DNA from: Nephrocerus scutellatus
Taxonomy: Eukaryota > Arthropoda > Insecta > Diptera > Pipunculidae
Length of the DNA: 64,000 nucleotides
Direction: 5' to 3'
NCBI GenBank assembly: GCA_947095585.1
Contig: OX352766.1
Span: 24,094,311 to 24,158,310, forward strand
The position numbers and the translations under genes were made by a program. The notes under the pieces were generated by a model that saw only the letters and a list, made by a program, of their open reading frames with translations, had not been told where the DNA came from and searched no databases. Positions 11,672-22,159 of the stretch are shown here, piece by piece (position 1 is the stretch's first letter; each line of letters opens with the position of its first letter).

Positions 11672-11714
11672 TGTTTTAAGAATACATAGGCGAAATAAAA
11701 AATACGTCTATACG

Positions 11715-11890
11715 TACCAGAGCAATTTCCGTTAACTTGGGTCAGGGTACACCAAAGTAAGCTTTTTCTTTAATCCTCGATAAGTCATGTCAACATTGAA
11801 GACCCTTACTGTAGAACCATTTTTTTCTTACAATATACCCAAGAATCATTTCCTAAATTACCGTTGGCGAATTAGGGGACTCCCTGTAAT
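11715..11890 (+). repeat. Repeat family B copy
   Basis: Matches 5607-5790 along its length (AGAGCAATTTCCGTTAAC, GGGTCAGGGTACACCAAAGT, AAGAATCATTTCC and a terminal AGGGGACTCCCTGTA). Class unknown. Confidence 0.78.
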
Positions 11891-11949
11891 ATTAAGAAGA
11901 AGGAAGTAAAGATATGTCATTAAGTATAAAAGTCAATTACAGAAAAATC

Positions 11950-13440
11950 AAGTGGGGAACACATTATAATGAATATAATCTCTATGGGGATGTTCAATTT
12001 CAACACCTCTACTAAATCCTCATGGTGATTGGTTACTTGTCTCCATTTTCATTACAGCAAAACAAATGTTTTTCTGCAAGAACTGGCTTCGTAAGGTAGT
12101 CTGCATATGATCGGTTAGAATATATTCAAACTTGATGCATCCATTACTGTCTTTTTCTCTAATGACCTAATAGACCTCAGTTGATACGATGACTTTTTGA
12201 TGAGGTGAGTCCTTTACTGTCACACGTGATGATAAGAGTTTTGTCATTTTGTTTAAATACCTCTTTCGATAAGCTTTTCAACCATAGATGCTCCTGGGTG
12301 GCACTGGACATGGCCATATATTCTGCTTCAGTTGTAGATTGGTAGAATGGTTGGCTGTTTCTTTAAGCTCCAAGGAATCGCTCCTCCAAGTTGCATAGAA
12401 ACAACCAGTTGTTGACCGCCTATCTATTGAATCAGCCGCCAAATCGGAACCACAATATCCTTGCAATTCACTCACACCATTCTTGTGATACGTTAACTTG
12501 TACTGGTCCCCTTCATGTATCTCATGATGCGCTTTACTGCAAGCCAATCTTCCATTCCAGGTGTTTAAATTAAACTGGTAAAGGAATTTATGGCATATTG
12601 AATATCTAGTCGAGTCAGCTGGGCTGCGAATTAAATACAACCCACAGCGTCCTGATATGGTATTTCGAGGATTTCTTCTTTCGAGACTTCGTTTTTGGGC
12701 ACATTTCCATGGTAAATGTCAGTTGGACTTTTTACAGGATTACTGTCTGCCATTCCAAATCTTTCCAACATTTCTTTGATGTAATGAGTTTGATTGATTG
12801 ATATGGTTCCTGTGGTTTCAAGTCAAGTAATTTCCATACCGAAAACGAATTTTGCTGTTCTATATCCTTCGGCTTGAATTGGTCTTGAAGGTTCCGTTTT
12901 GACTGGTTCTTTGTTCGGACATCGTTGGAAAATATTAGAAGATCGTCGACATAAACTGCAACAATTTAAATGTTCTTATCGTTAACTAGATCATAAATGC
13001 ATTCATCGACTTAAAATCGATTTAATCCAAATTTTATGAGATTTGTATTTAACTTCTGATTCCAGATGCGACTAGCCTGCTTGAGCCGGTACAAAGATTT
13101 TTTCAAGCGACATACTTTTTCGTTCCATCATCAAATTGCTGTGGTTGAACCATATAAATCTCGTCATTTAGTTCGCCATGCAAAAAGGCTGTTACTGCAG
13201 CTATCTGATCAATCTGTAAGCTATGCGTCACAGCCATAGAAATTAAAAAACCAATAGAAGCATAACGTACCACTGGAGAAACCGTATTTCTTCACGTCTT
13301 TCTTTCAATGAAGCTGGATCCTGTGCCTTGTTAGTGGCCAATGAGACGAAATCACTGTTTTCAATAGACTTTGGCTGTCTACTTGATTGTCTAGTCTGTA
13401 AGATGTCCAAAATCGTTGACCATGGTGGCAAATACAAATC
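11950..13440 (-). pseudogene. Copia-like pol remnant (RT and RNase H)
   Basis: Minus-strand frames match a Ty1/Copia polyprotein in the usual order. Near 13200 is the RT segment with a TAFLHGEL block, followed by CRLKKSLYRLKQASRIW-like residues. The catalytic VYVDDLLIFS is readable at about 12935-12965. The RNase H region follows at 12278-12640, with LQGYCGSDLAADSIDRRSTTG, the Copia signature GYCDADWA..DRKSTTG altered. The end of the polyprotein and a GVEI block lie near 12000. Several frameshifts and stops break it; gag, protease, integrase and LTRs are absent. Confidence 0.85.
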
Positions 13441-13539
13441 ATCACTGTTACTGAATTCTGAAAGGAGTCATGTGACTGGTGGTTTCATTCCGAATCTGAT
13501 GATTGCTGCACATTATGCAGCTAGCTTTCAGACTGTGCT

Positions 13540-14490
13540 TTGCATCCATCTGTATTTCCGAGTGCCTAACACCTTATGGGACAGATTTACATTCGTACTC
13601 GTGAAGTTTCTAGTGTTTTTAACGACTTCAGCATACAACAATCCGCTGGATTAGGTGGTATTTCCTCATTACTTATGAAGAGGTGTTCTTCATCGCTGGA
13701 AGTACCATTGGGTAAGCTTTTCTACTTATCCCACTGTTCTGGACTCTGGACACGTTTGGTACCAAACTCTTCTGTCTAAAATGCGTGCATTTGGAATCGA
13801 CGTAACCCTGCCTCAATGCTATCTTTCAACCGCTCAATCCAAGTTGTGTTGGATGGTTTTAAGTCTGATATTTACCGTATAAATGCGGGTGGGAAACCCG
13901 GGCTGTGGTCTGTCTCCGACCCTATTTCTTATTTTCACTAACGATCTTCTTTCTGTAACTTCTAATCCAAAACATTCCTTTGCTAACAACAGTACTCTTC
14001 GCTTCTCTTATATGTTCGTAGGTTCACGTCCTTTCTCTTAGGATTTTGAACTAAAGCAACAGCGTATGTTAAGATCGTTAAATTCTGACCTTGACAGCAT
14101 AGCAAAGTGGGGAGAACACAATAGAGTCGAATTGAACGTTTCCACAACCCAATGCTATCTTCGGTCGTTGAAACGAAATAGTAACCTCCAGCCATTATCC
14201 ATGAATGGCGCTTGCATGGAGGAAACTGTAAAACTAGCAATTCTTGATATGTTCGTCAACGAAAAGCTTCGTTTAAATGACCACTATTTCAACATCGCAA
14301 AAAATGCTAAGTGCCCCTTGGCTTCTTAACACGGCGCAAAAAATATTTTACTCCCTCTGAACTCGCCTGGCTACTATCCAAAAGACATTCATTCACCCAA
14401 AACTTGAGTATAACTGTCATTTCTGATCAGGTCAACCTTGCATCTGCTTCACAGAATACAGAACCGTCCGATACCAACAAAAAAAATCTA
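13540..14490 (+). pseudogene. Jockey-like LINE reverse transcriptase remnant
   Basis: Plus-strand frames give an RT fragment closely related to the minus-strand copy at 54560-55700. An SAGLGGISSLLMKRC block (about 13640) precedes an internal deletion that jumps to LLSKMRAFGI (about 13775). A decayed GLSPTLFLIFTNDLL block then leads to SFANNST at about 13975-13995. The last block corresponds to the FADD active site, so both catalytic aspartates are now asparagine. The thumb region follows at 14066-14330 (NSDLDSIAKWGEHNRVE). The element is truncated at both ends and frameshifted. Confidence 0.82.
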
Positions 14491-14592
14491 CATTGGAGAT
14501 AGACCCTTTGTGTAGAAGGTTTCTTTTTTATTAGAATAATAATTAATAGAATCCCAAATTATCCTTGAAGAACTAGGGGACACCCTTTATTG
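14491..14592 (+). repeat. Repeat family B, 3' part
   Basis: Matches the second half of the copies at 5607-5790 and 11715-11890 (ACATTGGAGATAGACCC, then a final AGGGGACACCCT). It abuts the LINE remnant. Confidence 0.65.
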
Positions 14593-15240
14593 ATCAGATT
14601 GAAGTCAACTTAACGCCGATTTGTTTTTTCAGATCAGAAATTTTACCGTTGCCTTTGTGGAACACCTAAATCACACCATCATCTATAATTCAGATTAATT
14701 TAATTGTCTTGGTCAAAGGATATGATGATAATGAAATTGTCAAATGAATATCAACGTAACTTGTAACGGCTGTATCAATATGAAAAATGTTTACTTATCG
14801 GTTGATGGAGCAGAATTCCAATGTATATTTTGAAATTTAAATAAGGCAATAGAACATCCGTTCTTAGCAAATCTGATATCTACAACGGAGAACGAACTCT
14901 TGCTGAACTGATTACCATTAAAGCACTAATATTGCAGCTACAGAATTGACCATTTTCTATTCGCCTGATGCGATTTGTTAATTTGGATATGTTTCTGTTT
15001 GGAAATTACTGACTTGAAATGAGTTTATATTAAAGATGCAGGCGAAAAGAATGGTAACAATAACAACAACAAACACCAGTCACTTGGATGCTTTTGCTGC
15101 ACTCTTCAAATACAATCCTTATATTCTCCTTGGAAGAAGACGATGGTACTAATGTCGAATGAATGTAGCCGTCTCTAAAAACGGTTGCATTTACGTATGG
15201 ATGGATGTACATGAAAACGGTCTGTTTTACATTTGGCACA
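14593..15240. other. No recognised feature
   Basis: AT-rich. A minus-strand frame of 69 codons at 15030-15239 has no recognisable domain. Confidence 0.4.
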
Positions 15241-15244
15241 CGAA

Positions 15245-15748
15245 TTAATGGCTGTTTATGAAACAGCCGATAAATTGGACTGGCAATTGATACAATGGTA
15301 AGAAATGATTTAACCTTAGAAAAATATTATATAAAAAATATTTTCATTCTTCAGGAGGACATCATTCGAAAATTATCCGCAGATCTGATAGCCCCGGCTG
15401 AACCGATTGCTATTTTTTGCAAGCATAATTTAAATTTGTTAATAGATTGGATATGTTTCTCAAGCACCTAACATATATAATTGGAATCAAAACGAGTGAG
15501 TCAATTTAAATTTGTGCTTGTACTTGTATATATATAACTGTGATTCATGTAATTTATTTGTAGATTATCCATGTTTGCCGAATATGAAGCATCATCTTGC
15601 TGACAAAAGTAGCTGGTTCACAAAAGGCCATGGTACTAACTATAACAACAAAGAAGGGAGAAGACCAAAAAAGGTTGTAAATCAATTCGTTTCTAATCGG
15701 CAGAAGAACAAGAGAAGCGGAGAAGTGCAAGTATTCAATTATAATTAG
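15245..15748 (+). pseudogene. Possible remnant of a spliced gene, unknown
   Basis: A short open stretch encoding LMAVYETADKLDWQLIQW ends at a GTAAG-type donor (about 15299). A CTTCAG acceptor follows at about 15350, and reading resumes with EDIIRKLSADLIAPAEPIA. A further frame, 15560-15748, begins after TTTGTAG and ends in a lysine/arginine-rich tail with a stop. I do not recognise the protein. The spacing and splice-like borders suggest exon debris, but short open stretches of this size can occur by chance. Confidence 0.22.
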
Positions 15749-16330
15749 TATATAATGTATTTTAATATAAATATTATAAAATAAGTATTGTATTTTTATT
15801 ATTATAACATCAAATTCTCTTTAAATTTCTTTGCTAAAATATTTCACATAATGCGGGTATTAATTAAGATGAGTTAATTAGTTTCAGCTGTTCAAATATG
15901 TACCTTAGTTTATTGACGTTGTGCACAGAAAATCAGCTTTTTGCATGGTAACATAAATTAAAAGATGCGGGTTAAATATTTTTTAATCATTTAATTAAAT
16001 ATTTAGGAACTTACGTATGGACCATCTATTAGTCTAAGTTGGTCGGCTTCCTGCCGATAGCCACCCCAACCTAACCTAACCTACGTATCCTTGCATTCCA
16101 ATTAAAATTTGCTTAATTATGTCTTTAAAAGTATTGAATTTGTTGATACAAGTTTTTGATTTGAATTTAAAAAATATTAAATTTTGATATTATTATGATA
16201 AGTAATACTATTCTGAGTGTCCTTCAACGAAATATTCAGTCGGTTTCACAAAATTTTTTGATCGGCTTTTATTTTTGTCTTTTATTTATTTATTTGCTGT
16301 CCCAATACAGTGTTATTTCTTTACTACCAA
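15749..16330. other. AT-rich spacer, nothing recognised
   Basis: Only low-complexity AT-rich DNA, and one short CCTAACCTAACCT stretch at about 16065-16080 that is too short to call telomeric. Confidence 0.45.
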
Positions 16331-16334
16331 TTAA

Positions 16335-17770
16335 CCCTTTCAGTAGAAAAATTATAATTGACGTTAAAAAAATTTGAAATTTTCCATTAAATGTAATCCG
16401 TTTTTAATTTTTGAAAAATATGATTGTATAGTTGAGTTGAGTTGAGTGTTACCATATGGTAACATTAGGACTGAATGGCATATTTTTTACTCAAAAATAA
16501 CAAGATTATTCGTACGTGTTTATTTTTTCTTATTTTTATTATAGTAATGTGATATACATTAATTCATTTCATCATATAAAACTAAATTAGTTCATTATAT
16601 GATGATAAGTTATAAAACAATTCTTTTCGCCAGTTAGAAGGCACAAGTGAACATGGCATTTTGTAAATATGAATCTACTAATGCCCTTGCAGTCTTTGAC
16701 CTTACATCTTGATCTGTTGGGTACATATACTGGCGAGTGATTTATGTGATCGAATCTTGTAGAGGTTGCAGGGACGCTGTCACGAGTTAATGTTGAAGAA
16801 GCTGAAGAAGTAGCAGAATACAGTGTAAGATCACCTAAACTTGCTGATGGTCTTCCGCGCTTCCTTGTACCTTTAATTTCGGGCTGAGATAAAAGTCCAC
16901 TGGCAATATCGTCTCGGAACGCAAGAAAGTCGATTTTTTCTTTTGGGTGAATTTTCAGAAATTCACAGTGCCTTTTGTATTCTAACCATGCGTTACACAC
17001 AGCAACATCTATCAGGTGGTCAAAAAAACGAACTGTCCACTTTCTTGTTTTTATGGGTATCTTGTAAAGAGATAAAAGAAAATCCAATAAAGTCCCCCCA
17101 CCTTCCATATTTTTATTGTACATTTTCACTATATTTGAGCGTTGGATATTAATTTTTCTCTTTTCTTTTTGACAAAATCTATTAACTACATCGACTTTTT
17201 TGTCCCCATACAAAGTGGATGTCATCTGTACTATACCATTATCCAGCCACTTCATGTTAAAAATGTTTTTCTTTTCTTTTTCAATTCGGTAGTCATATGA
17301 TCCTGGACCTACTTTACGAAGATCTTTTTCTGACTTTAAGACAACTTTTCCCATCCGATTTGCTCTGATAGTACCAGTCACCCATATTGACATGTCTTTT
17401 CGTTTTATAAGTAGCTCCAAACCGGTGAAATAATTGTCAAAACATAGCTTATAATATTTATAATGTGGTATTGTTTCATCTAATCTCATAACTATACCAG
17501 CGCACAAAACCCATATTTGAGTGACCAGAAAGTGTTCCTTTTCCATGATAGATTTCGAAATCATGCATCACAACATCAAAGCTACAAAGAACAAACAATT
17601 TCAATATACCCACTTTATGGGCTTTTTTGGCATATACATTTTCAAAAATGTTCTTCCCTTAAAAGGTACCATCATCTCATCTACGCAAAGATTCTCTTTT
17701 TTTGATATTTTATATTTTGATAAAAATATCTCCGGGAGCATAACGAACAAAACAATTTTTGTTGTTTGTC
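16335..17770 (-). pseudogene. piggyBac-like transposase remnant with one terminus
   Basis: The long minus-strand frame 16587-17564 (325 codons) is the C-terminal two thirds of a piggyBac transposase. It shows the KLCFDNYFTGLELL block, IWVTGTIRANRMGK, KWLDNGIVQMTSTLYG and a C-terminal RCKVKDCKG cysteine region. Upstream, 17570-17770 continues out of frame with a decayed MMVPFKGRTFLKMYMPKKP block. At the left, TTAA at 16331-16334 is followed by CCCTTTCAGTAG, which looks like a piggyBac terminus at the expected TTAA target. The right terminus is not found; repeat C follows. A perfect 18-bp palindrome TGTTACCATATGGTAACA lies at 16447-16464. Confidence 0.87.
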
Positions 17771-18175
17771 CGAATTTTTCGACTTTCCTTTGTAATTGTC
17801 TTTGTTTCCCAGGACTATGACGAACAAAACAAAAAAAGAATTACACAAATTCATCGTTCGAATCATGAGCTATGGTCGCGAGTTCATACAAAAATCCTAT
17901 GGAAAACAGCACTTTCAGTTTTTTCCGAATTTTACAATTCTCCGGGCAACTTTTCAATTTTTTTCGCATAAACCTTATTCGGACTATGGCAAATTTATAA
18001 AATAAAAGTAAGCCAAATCGGTCAAGTCGTTCTCAAATGTTTTTCTGGATAGGGACACCCTAATCATACGTACCAAATATACATAAACAATTTCATAACA
18101 ATCGGTCGAGCCGTTTTGGAGCAGTGGGTAAACAAACACCGTGACATGAGATTTTTATATACATATATAGATGAT
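17771..18175 (+). repeat. Interspersed repeat C, class uncertain
   Basis: Contains two related phrases, AATCGGTCAAGTCGTTCTCA and ACAATCGGTCGAGCCGTTTT, and ends in a TATATACATATATAGAT run. Phrases of this type are familiar from 3' ends of insect non-LTR elements, but nothing here proves the class. Confidence 0.45.
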
Positions 18176-18176
18176 A

Positions 18177-18845
18177 CACTTACAGAGCAATTTCCATTTT
18201 TTCCTGACAGTTTTATTTTTCTGTCGTCACATTGATTTAAAAGTTGTTCTTCTTCCAAATGTTGACATATTAAACGGTCAATTTTAATTACTTCCTTTTT
18301 ATTGTTGAACCGGTATCCGGTAGATACATTCATTTTGGGTTAAACACGTATTGCTTACATTTAATTCTTTTAAATATATGTTATTCGGATTATATGTAAA
18401 TGTTATGTTATTTATTTCTGTAGTTTGAAAGCTTTCGAAATCCATTTACTTTTTATATTTATTTGGCATAGGGATAGGGATAACCATTTTAAGTTGTGTC
18501 TGAATTTAGTCTTTGGGTAGCTTAAAAACTACAATTAAACGGTCTTGTTTCATAACTCATTAGTCCTATTTTTGTATGTTTAAGATTATAAAAGTCAATA
18601 TTTGATATTACTATCTCCCTGGCCGTCAGAATACTTGGATGATGTATTCCTTGTTTAGCAGATGCTATGTTATCTAATATAGTCTGGCTATTATTTATTA
18701 TTTCCACTAGTCCCCTGTTGAGAGTAGTGTATCCGTTGTTGGTTTGAATCGGTGGCATTGTTAGTGTGGATTCTGTCAATTTAATTGTCATCGTCATTAC
18801 CCTGATTATCGTCAGCCAATTTGGTACCTGTAAATTTGTAAGGTC
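18177..18845 (-). pseudogene. Errantivirus-like envelope remnants
   Basis: Two minus-strand frames, 18522-18797 (91 codons) and 18177-18333, resemble parts of an insect errantivirus Env (the baculovirus F-like family). The first has the SAKQGIHHPSILTAREI block that also appears, diverged, in the env remnant at 45565-45819 (VHPSLLTATEII). The cleavage site, fusion region and membrane anchor were not seen, and the pieces are in different frames. It is a broken old copy that follows the integrase remnant in the same orientation. Confidence 0.6.
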
Positions 18846-19245
18846 AGTGGTATAGTCGTACTACACAACGTTTATTAATATAAACTAAAAAAGTAAACGT
18901 GTTCACCATTATTTTATTTACAATGTTTCTTATTCGGTTTTCACAAGAGGCTGGTCTTTTTACATTTAAACAACCGTATTCTGTTTCTTTTTGTACACAA
19001 TTTAACGAATGATTTCAATCCAAATAAAGTTAACGAATGAATATCAAGCGAGTGAGCGGGTAAGCAAAACAATGTAACGGGCGGAGCCTCAACTACTCAA
19101 GCGACAAAAATTATTATACATTAAATTTTGAATACAAGTCAAAACGTATGAAAATATTTAAATGTGAAACTATTTTGATTTCGAAAATTAATTCATGCGA
19201 ATAGAATATATTAAATAAGAAACTAAAATGCTTAGCACCACAGTA
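18846..19245 (-). other. Possible LTR or leader of the Gypsy remnant
   Basis: On the minus strand the integrase frame stops and is followed by AAGGGGTAGTACTGTGG, a weak polypurine-tract-like start. An AT-rich stretch with AATAAA motifs then ends before the env remnant. It could be an LTR or the pol-env spacer. No second copy was found in the window to define the ends. Confidence 0.3.
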
Positions 19246-20480
19246 CTACCCCTTCAGCGATAGCGAAGTGGTATTTGAACGCTTCGTTGGGGTCGACTGT
19301 TTTTTTTTACTGATGTCTGTGGCTGGTCTGGCTTAGTGTTAGTTACTTTCGGTGGAACAACTGATATGATGGTTCATCAATCCAAATAAAAGCTGGTTTT
19401 AGCCGGTCGATGGATAAGTTAACGATGCGACGGCCCATTCGAATTGTGTAATATTTGTGGCTTCTTCTTAGTACTTCGAAAGGTCCTTCGTAGGGTGGCG
19501 TTACGGCCGCTCTGATAGCATCGATGCGTACGAAGACATGAGTACACGATCTCAAGTCCTTTTTTTTTTTTTTGTTTTTTTTTTATAATGTACACACGCT
19601 AAAGGGGTTTGCACCCTTATAATGCTTAGCACAGCGTGGGCGTTAGAAAATTAGGGAGAGAAAAAGATGAGTTGTCTATGCACGCGTGTCTTAAACGACT
19701 GCAGATCATAAAAATGCGGAAACACAGAATCAGGCAAATCATTCCATATAACCTTGTTTATGTAAGACGTTTGCCTAATATGGAATGACGTGTTCATCGG
19801 ATTTACGTTTGCCATTGATTCTCGCAAATTTTGCAGTACCTCGCTCTGAGTATCCATTGATTTATTAGTATCGTAGAATTCTCCTGGTATCCGTAATGTA
19901 GCGCCATAGACTAATTCGGCTGGCGTCGTTAGAAGGTCTTTCTTAAAAGATACACGTAGACCTAACATAATAATTGGCAAATTATCAACCCAAGGCTCTT
20001 GTCCCGATGCCATAATTGATGATTTCAGCGTCCTATGCCATCTCTCTATCAACCCGTTCGATTGCGGATGATGTGGTGTAGTTCGAATGCGATCCGCTCC
20101 AATGATTCCATAGATTTCTTTCATCAAAAAAGATTAGAGTTGTGTCCCTTGGTCAGTTGTGATATATTCTGGGCATCCGAAACGAGCAATCCAACCGGTC
20201 ACTAGACCTCTTGCGACCGACGCCGCAGTCATATGACTTACCAATTCGCTGTCATATGACTTAGCGGAATCGCTTCTGGCCAGCGAGTAAAGCGATCGAT
20301 AAGCGTCAAACAGTATCGGCAGCCTTGTTGTAATGGTAATGGACCAATGAGATCCATGTTAATGTGACTTAATCGTCGATATGGCGGCTTATATTGAGTA
20401 ACTGGTGTTTTATTATGTCGATGAATTTTTGATCTCTGACACTGTATACAACAAAAGTAATTTGTTCCGCGGGAAATTAA
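19246..20480 (-). pseudogene. Gypsy integrase remnant, split by a LINE 3' end
   Basis: The minus-strand order is integrase zinc-finger end and core (20480-20140), core second half (20127-19810), then the C-terminal domain (19555-19343). The core shows INMDLIGPLPLQQGCRYCLT with the first catalytic aspartate region, and RIRTTPHHPQSNGLIERWHR with the catalytic glutamate. The C-terminal part shows THVFVRIDAIRAAVTPPYEG. A LINE 3' fragment at 19557-19800 interrupts it, and its open frame runs into the LINE, creating a 158-codon chimera at 19651-20127. A frameshift lies near 20130-20230. Confidence 0.87.
19557..19800 (-). mobile_element. 5'-truncated Jockey-like LINE 3' end (family J1)
   Basis: On the minus strand the last codons of a Jockey-type ORF2 (NDLPDSVFPHFYDLQSFKTR) end with a stop. 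A short 3' UTR follows, with GGGTGCAAACCCCTTTAGCG and a terminal A-rich tail (T run at 19560-19584 on the plus strand). The same 3' UTR type occurs at 48055-48190 and 51180-51312. The insertion lies within the Gypsy integrase gene. Confidence 0.8.
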
Positions 20481-20616
20481 AAAAAAAAACTAATTTTTAT
20501 TTTTCTGATAAAGTTTTATTATTGTACCACAACCGTATTACTCGGTTCCTTCTTAAAGACTTATGACTATTCGAATGGTTTTCCATTCTATTAAGTATTA
20601 TTGCAAGCTCAGTTAG
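20481..20616. other. Spacer
   Basis: AT-rich; includes poly-A and T-rich tracts, with no recognisable feature. Confidence 0.4.
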
Positions 20617-20997
20617 AATACAAAAAAACAACCCATAAAAATTAAAAGCTTTCTTGTAAATTCTCTAACACATACACACTGCGTGCTCGTTTTGTGGCAA
20701 AATCATCCACCAAATGAAACGCAGCGGCAGCGAACAGCGCAGCATACAAAGCACAGAGCTCAGACTTTGCCGTGATCTGATGCGATATAGCGATATTTAA
20801 AAAATGTATATGGGGGTCCCCAGGGGGCCGATCACTCCTATGTTTACAAAAAGTGTTTTCCACCGAAGACACACATGTGTACAAAATTTAAAGAAAATCG
20901 GGTAAATTTTTTTTGGTCCGAGGGGCTTCAAATTTGAATAGAAATTGTATTGGTGTATTGCCACGTTCACGCGGAGTTAATATAGAGAATTTAAAAA
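20617..20997 (+). repeat. Repeat family A copy
   Basis: Near copy of 10362-10833: start ACAACCCATAAAAATTAAAA, shared CGCAGCGGCAGCGAACAGCG and TTTGCCGTGATCTGATGCGA, then one GC-rich module and the GTTAATATAGAGAATTTAAA end. Confidence 0.85.
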
Positions 20998-21786
20998 AAC
21001 AACCAATAAAAATTAAAATTTTTCATCTAAATTCTCTAATCGCAGAAATTGATATGGGAGCCCCTCAATCCTGGGTCATTTTTTATTTATTTTATTTTTT
21101 TATTGTAGGAGAAAATAATCGAAAGAGACATTTGACATCAGATGTCAAATTTGAATCAGTTTAACGTTGCATTTGCGAACTGTGCCCGGAGTACGGTTTG
21201 ATTTTATGTACCTTTGTTTTATAACCGATTATGTTACTTTGCTACCCGTCGGCAATTGGGCACTCACCTCGTTCACATCGAAAACTCTGTCACTTTGAAA
21301 GCTAACCTATGGGTATGGTTTCGGATACGGTTTGTGCAATTGGAAAGAGACATTAGTAAACAAAATACATACATATGGTATCTGATGCCACTTTATGATA
21401 TTTAAAAAATGTATAAGGGCCTTGCGGCCAAACCAGGGGCCCGATAAGTACCAAATTTTAGAAAAAGTATTGTTTATTGTGAAAAAAATCGGGTAATTTT
21501 TATTTTAAATTTGTATGGGAGCCCCACGAACCCGGGGCCCGATCCCTTCTAAATTTTAAAAGAAAGTATTGTCACCGGAAATATACATGTGTACAAAATT
21601 TTTGGAAAATCGGGCTTTAGGAAGTGCGTTAAAAATTGATAATTAAAAAAAAATTTGTATGGGAGCCCCGTCCCGAGGTCCGAGGGGCCTTTAATAGAAA
21701 GTATTGTCATATACATGTGTGCAAAATTTCAATATAATCGGGCCATGGGAAGTGGGTGGGCACGCGAAGTTAATATAGAGAATTTA
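20998..21786 (+). repeat. Repeat family A copy, long form
   Basis: Follows the previous copy directly. It starts with AACCAATAAAAATTAAAA and TAAATTCTCTAATCGCAG and has a variable middle. At about 21400 it rejoins the family at GATATTTAAAAAATGTATA, carries about three GC-rich modules with ATGGGAGCCCC, and ends with GTTAATATAGAGAATTTAAA at about 21770-21790. It abuts the BEL2 3' LTR. Confidence 0.8.
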
Positions 21787-22159
21787 AAAAATGATTGACC
21801 TGGCTGCTCCCAAAAAGCTTCCTGATTATTCGGCGTAGTCAGGTTAGCATGTGCGTCCAATTGGGTGACGCCAAAATTGATTCCAAGTACATTCACTTTA
21901 GCACAATGAGCCACTACAAATCAAATAAATAATGCCTTTTTGTGCGCAATATTCACTATAATTTAAGTAATATGTATAATTTGTTATAAATTATGCGAAT
22001 AATATTATTGGAAATTATTATGCAAAATTTTCTTGAATATAATGCAAGCACAGGTCGCTTGCCTGACAAAATGGCTATAATAATTATTACTTGACAGATT
22101 CTTCTAAACTGAAGTGTTGCCATTGTACATTTATGTTGAAATTAAGATAATCTATGTCA
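21787..22159 (-). mobile_element. BEL2 3' LTR
   Basis: A long match to 45231-45640, with small indels and an apparent 17-bp inversion (21997-22013 against 45442-45459). It lies directly downstream of the minus-strand BEL2 pol, as a 3' LTR should. The plus-strand left end is obscured by the abutting repeat A. Confidence 0.75.

Noticed and set aside
16060..16082. CCTAACCTAACCT, an insect telomere-like motif
   Set aside because: Only about two units; too short, and such strings are frequent by chance in AT-rich insect DNA.
18178..18195. Fourth copy of repeat B (ACAGAGCAATTTCC)
   Set aside because: Match is only about 14 bases and lies inside an env-like frame.
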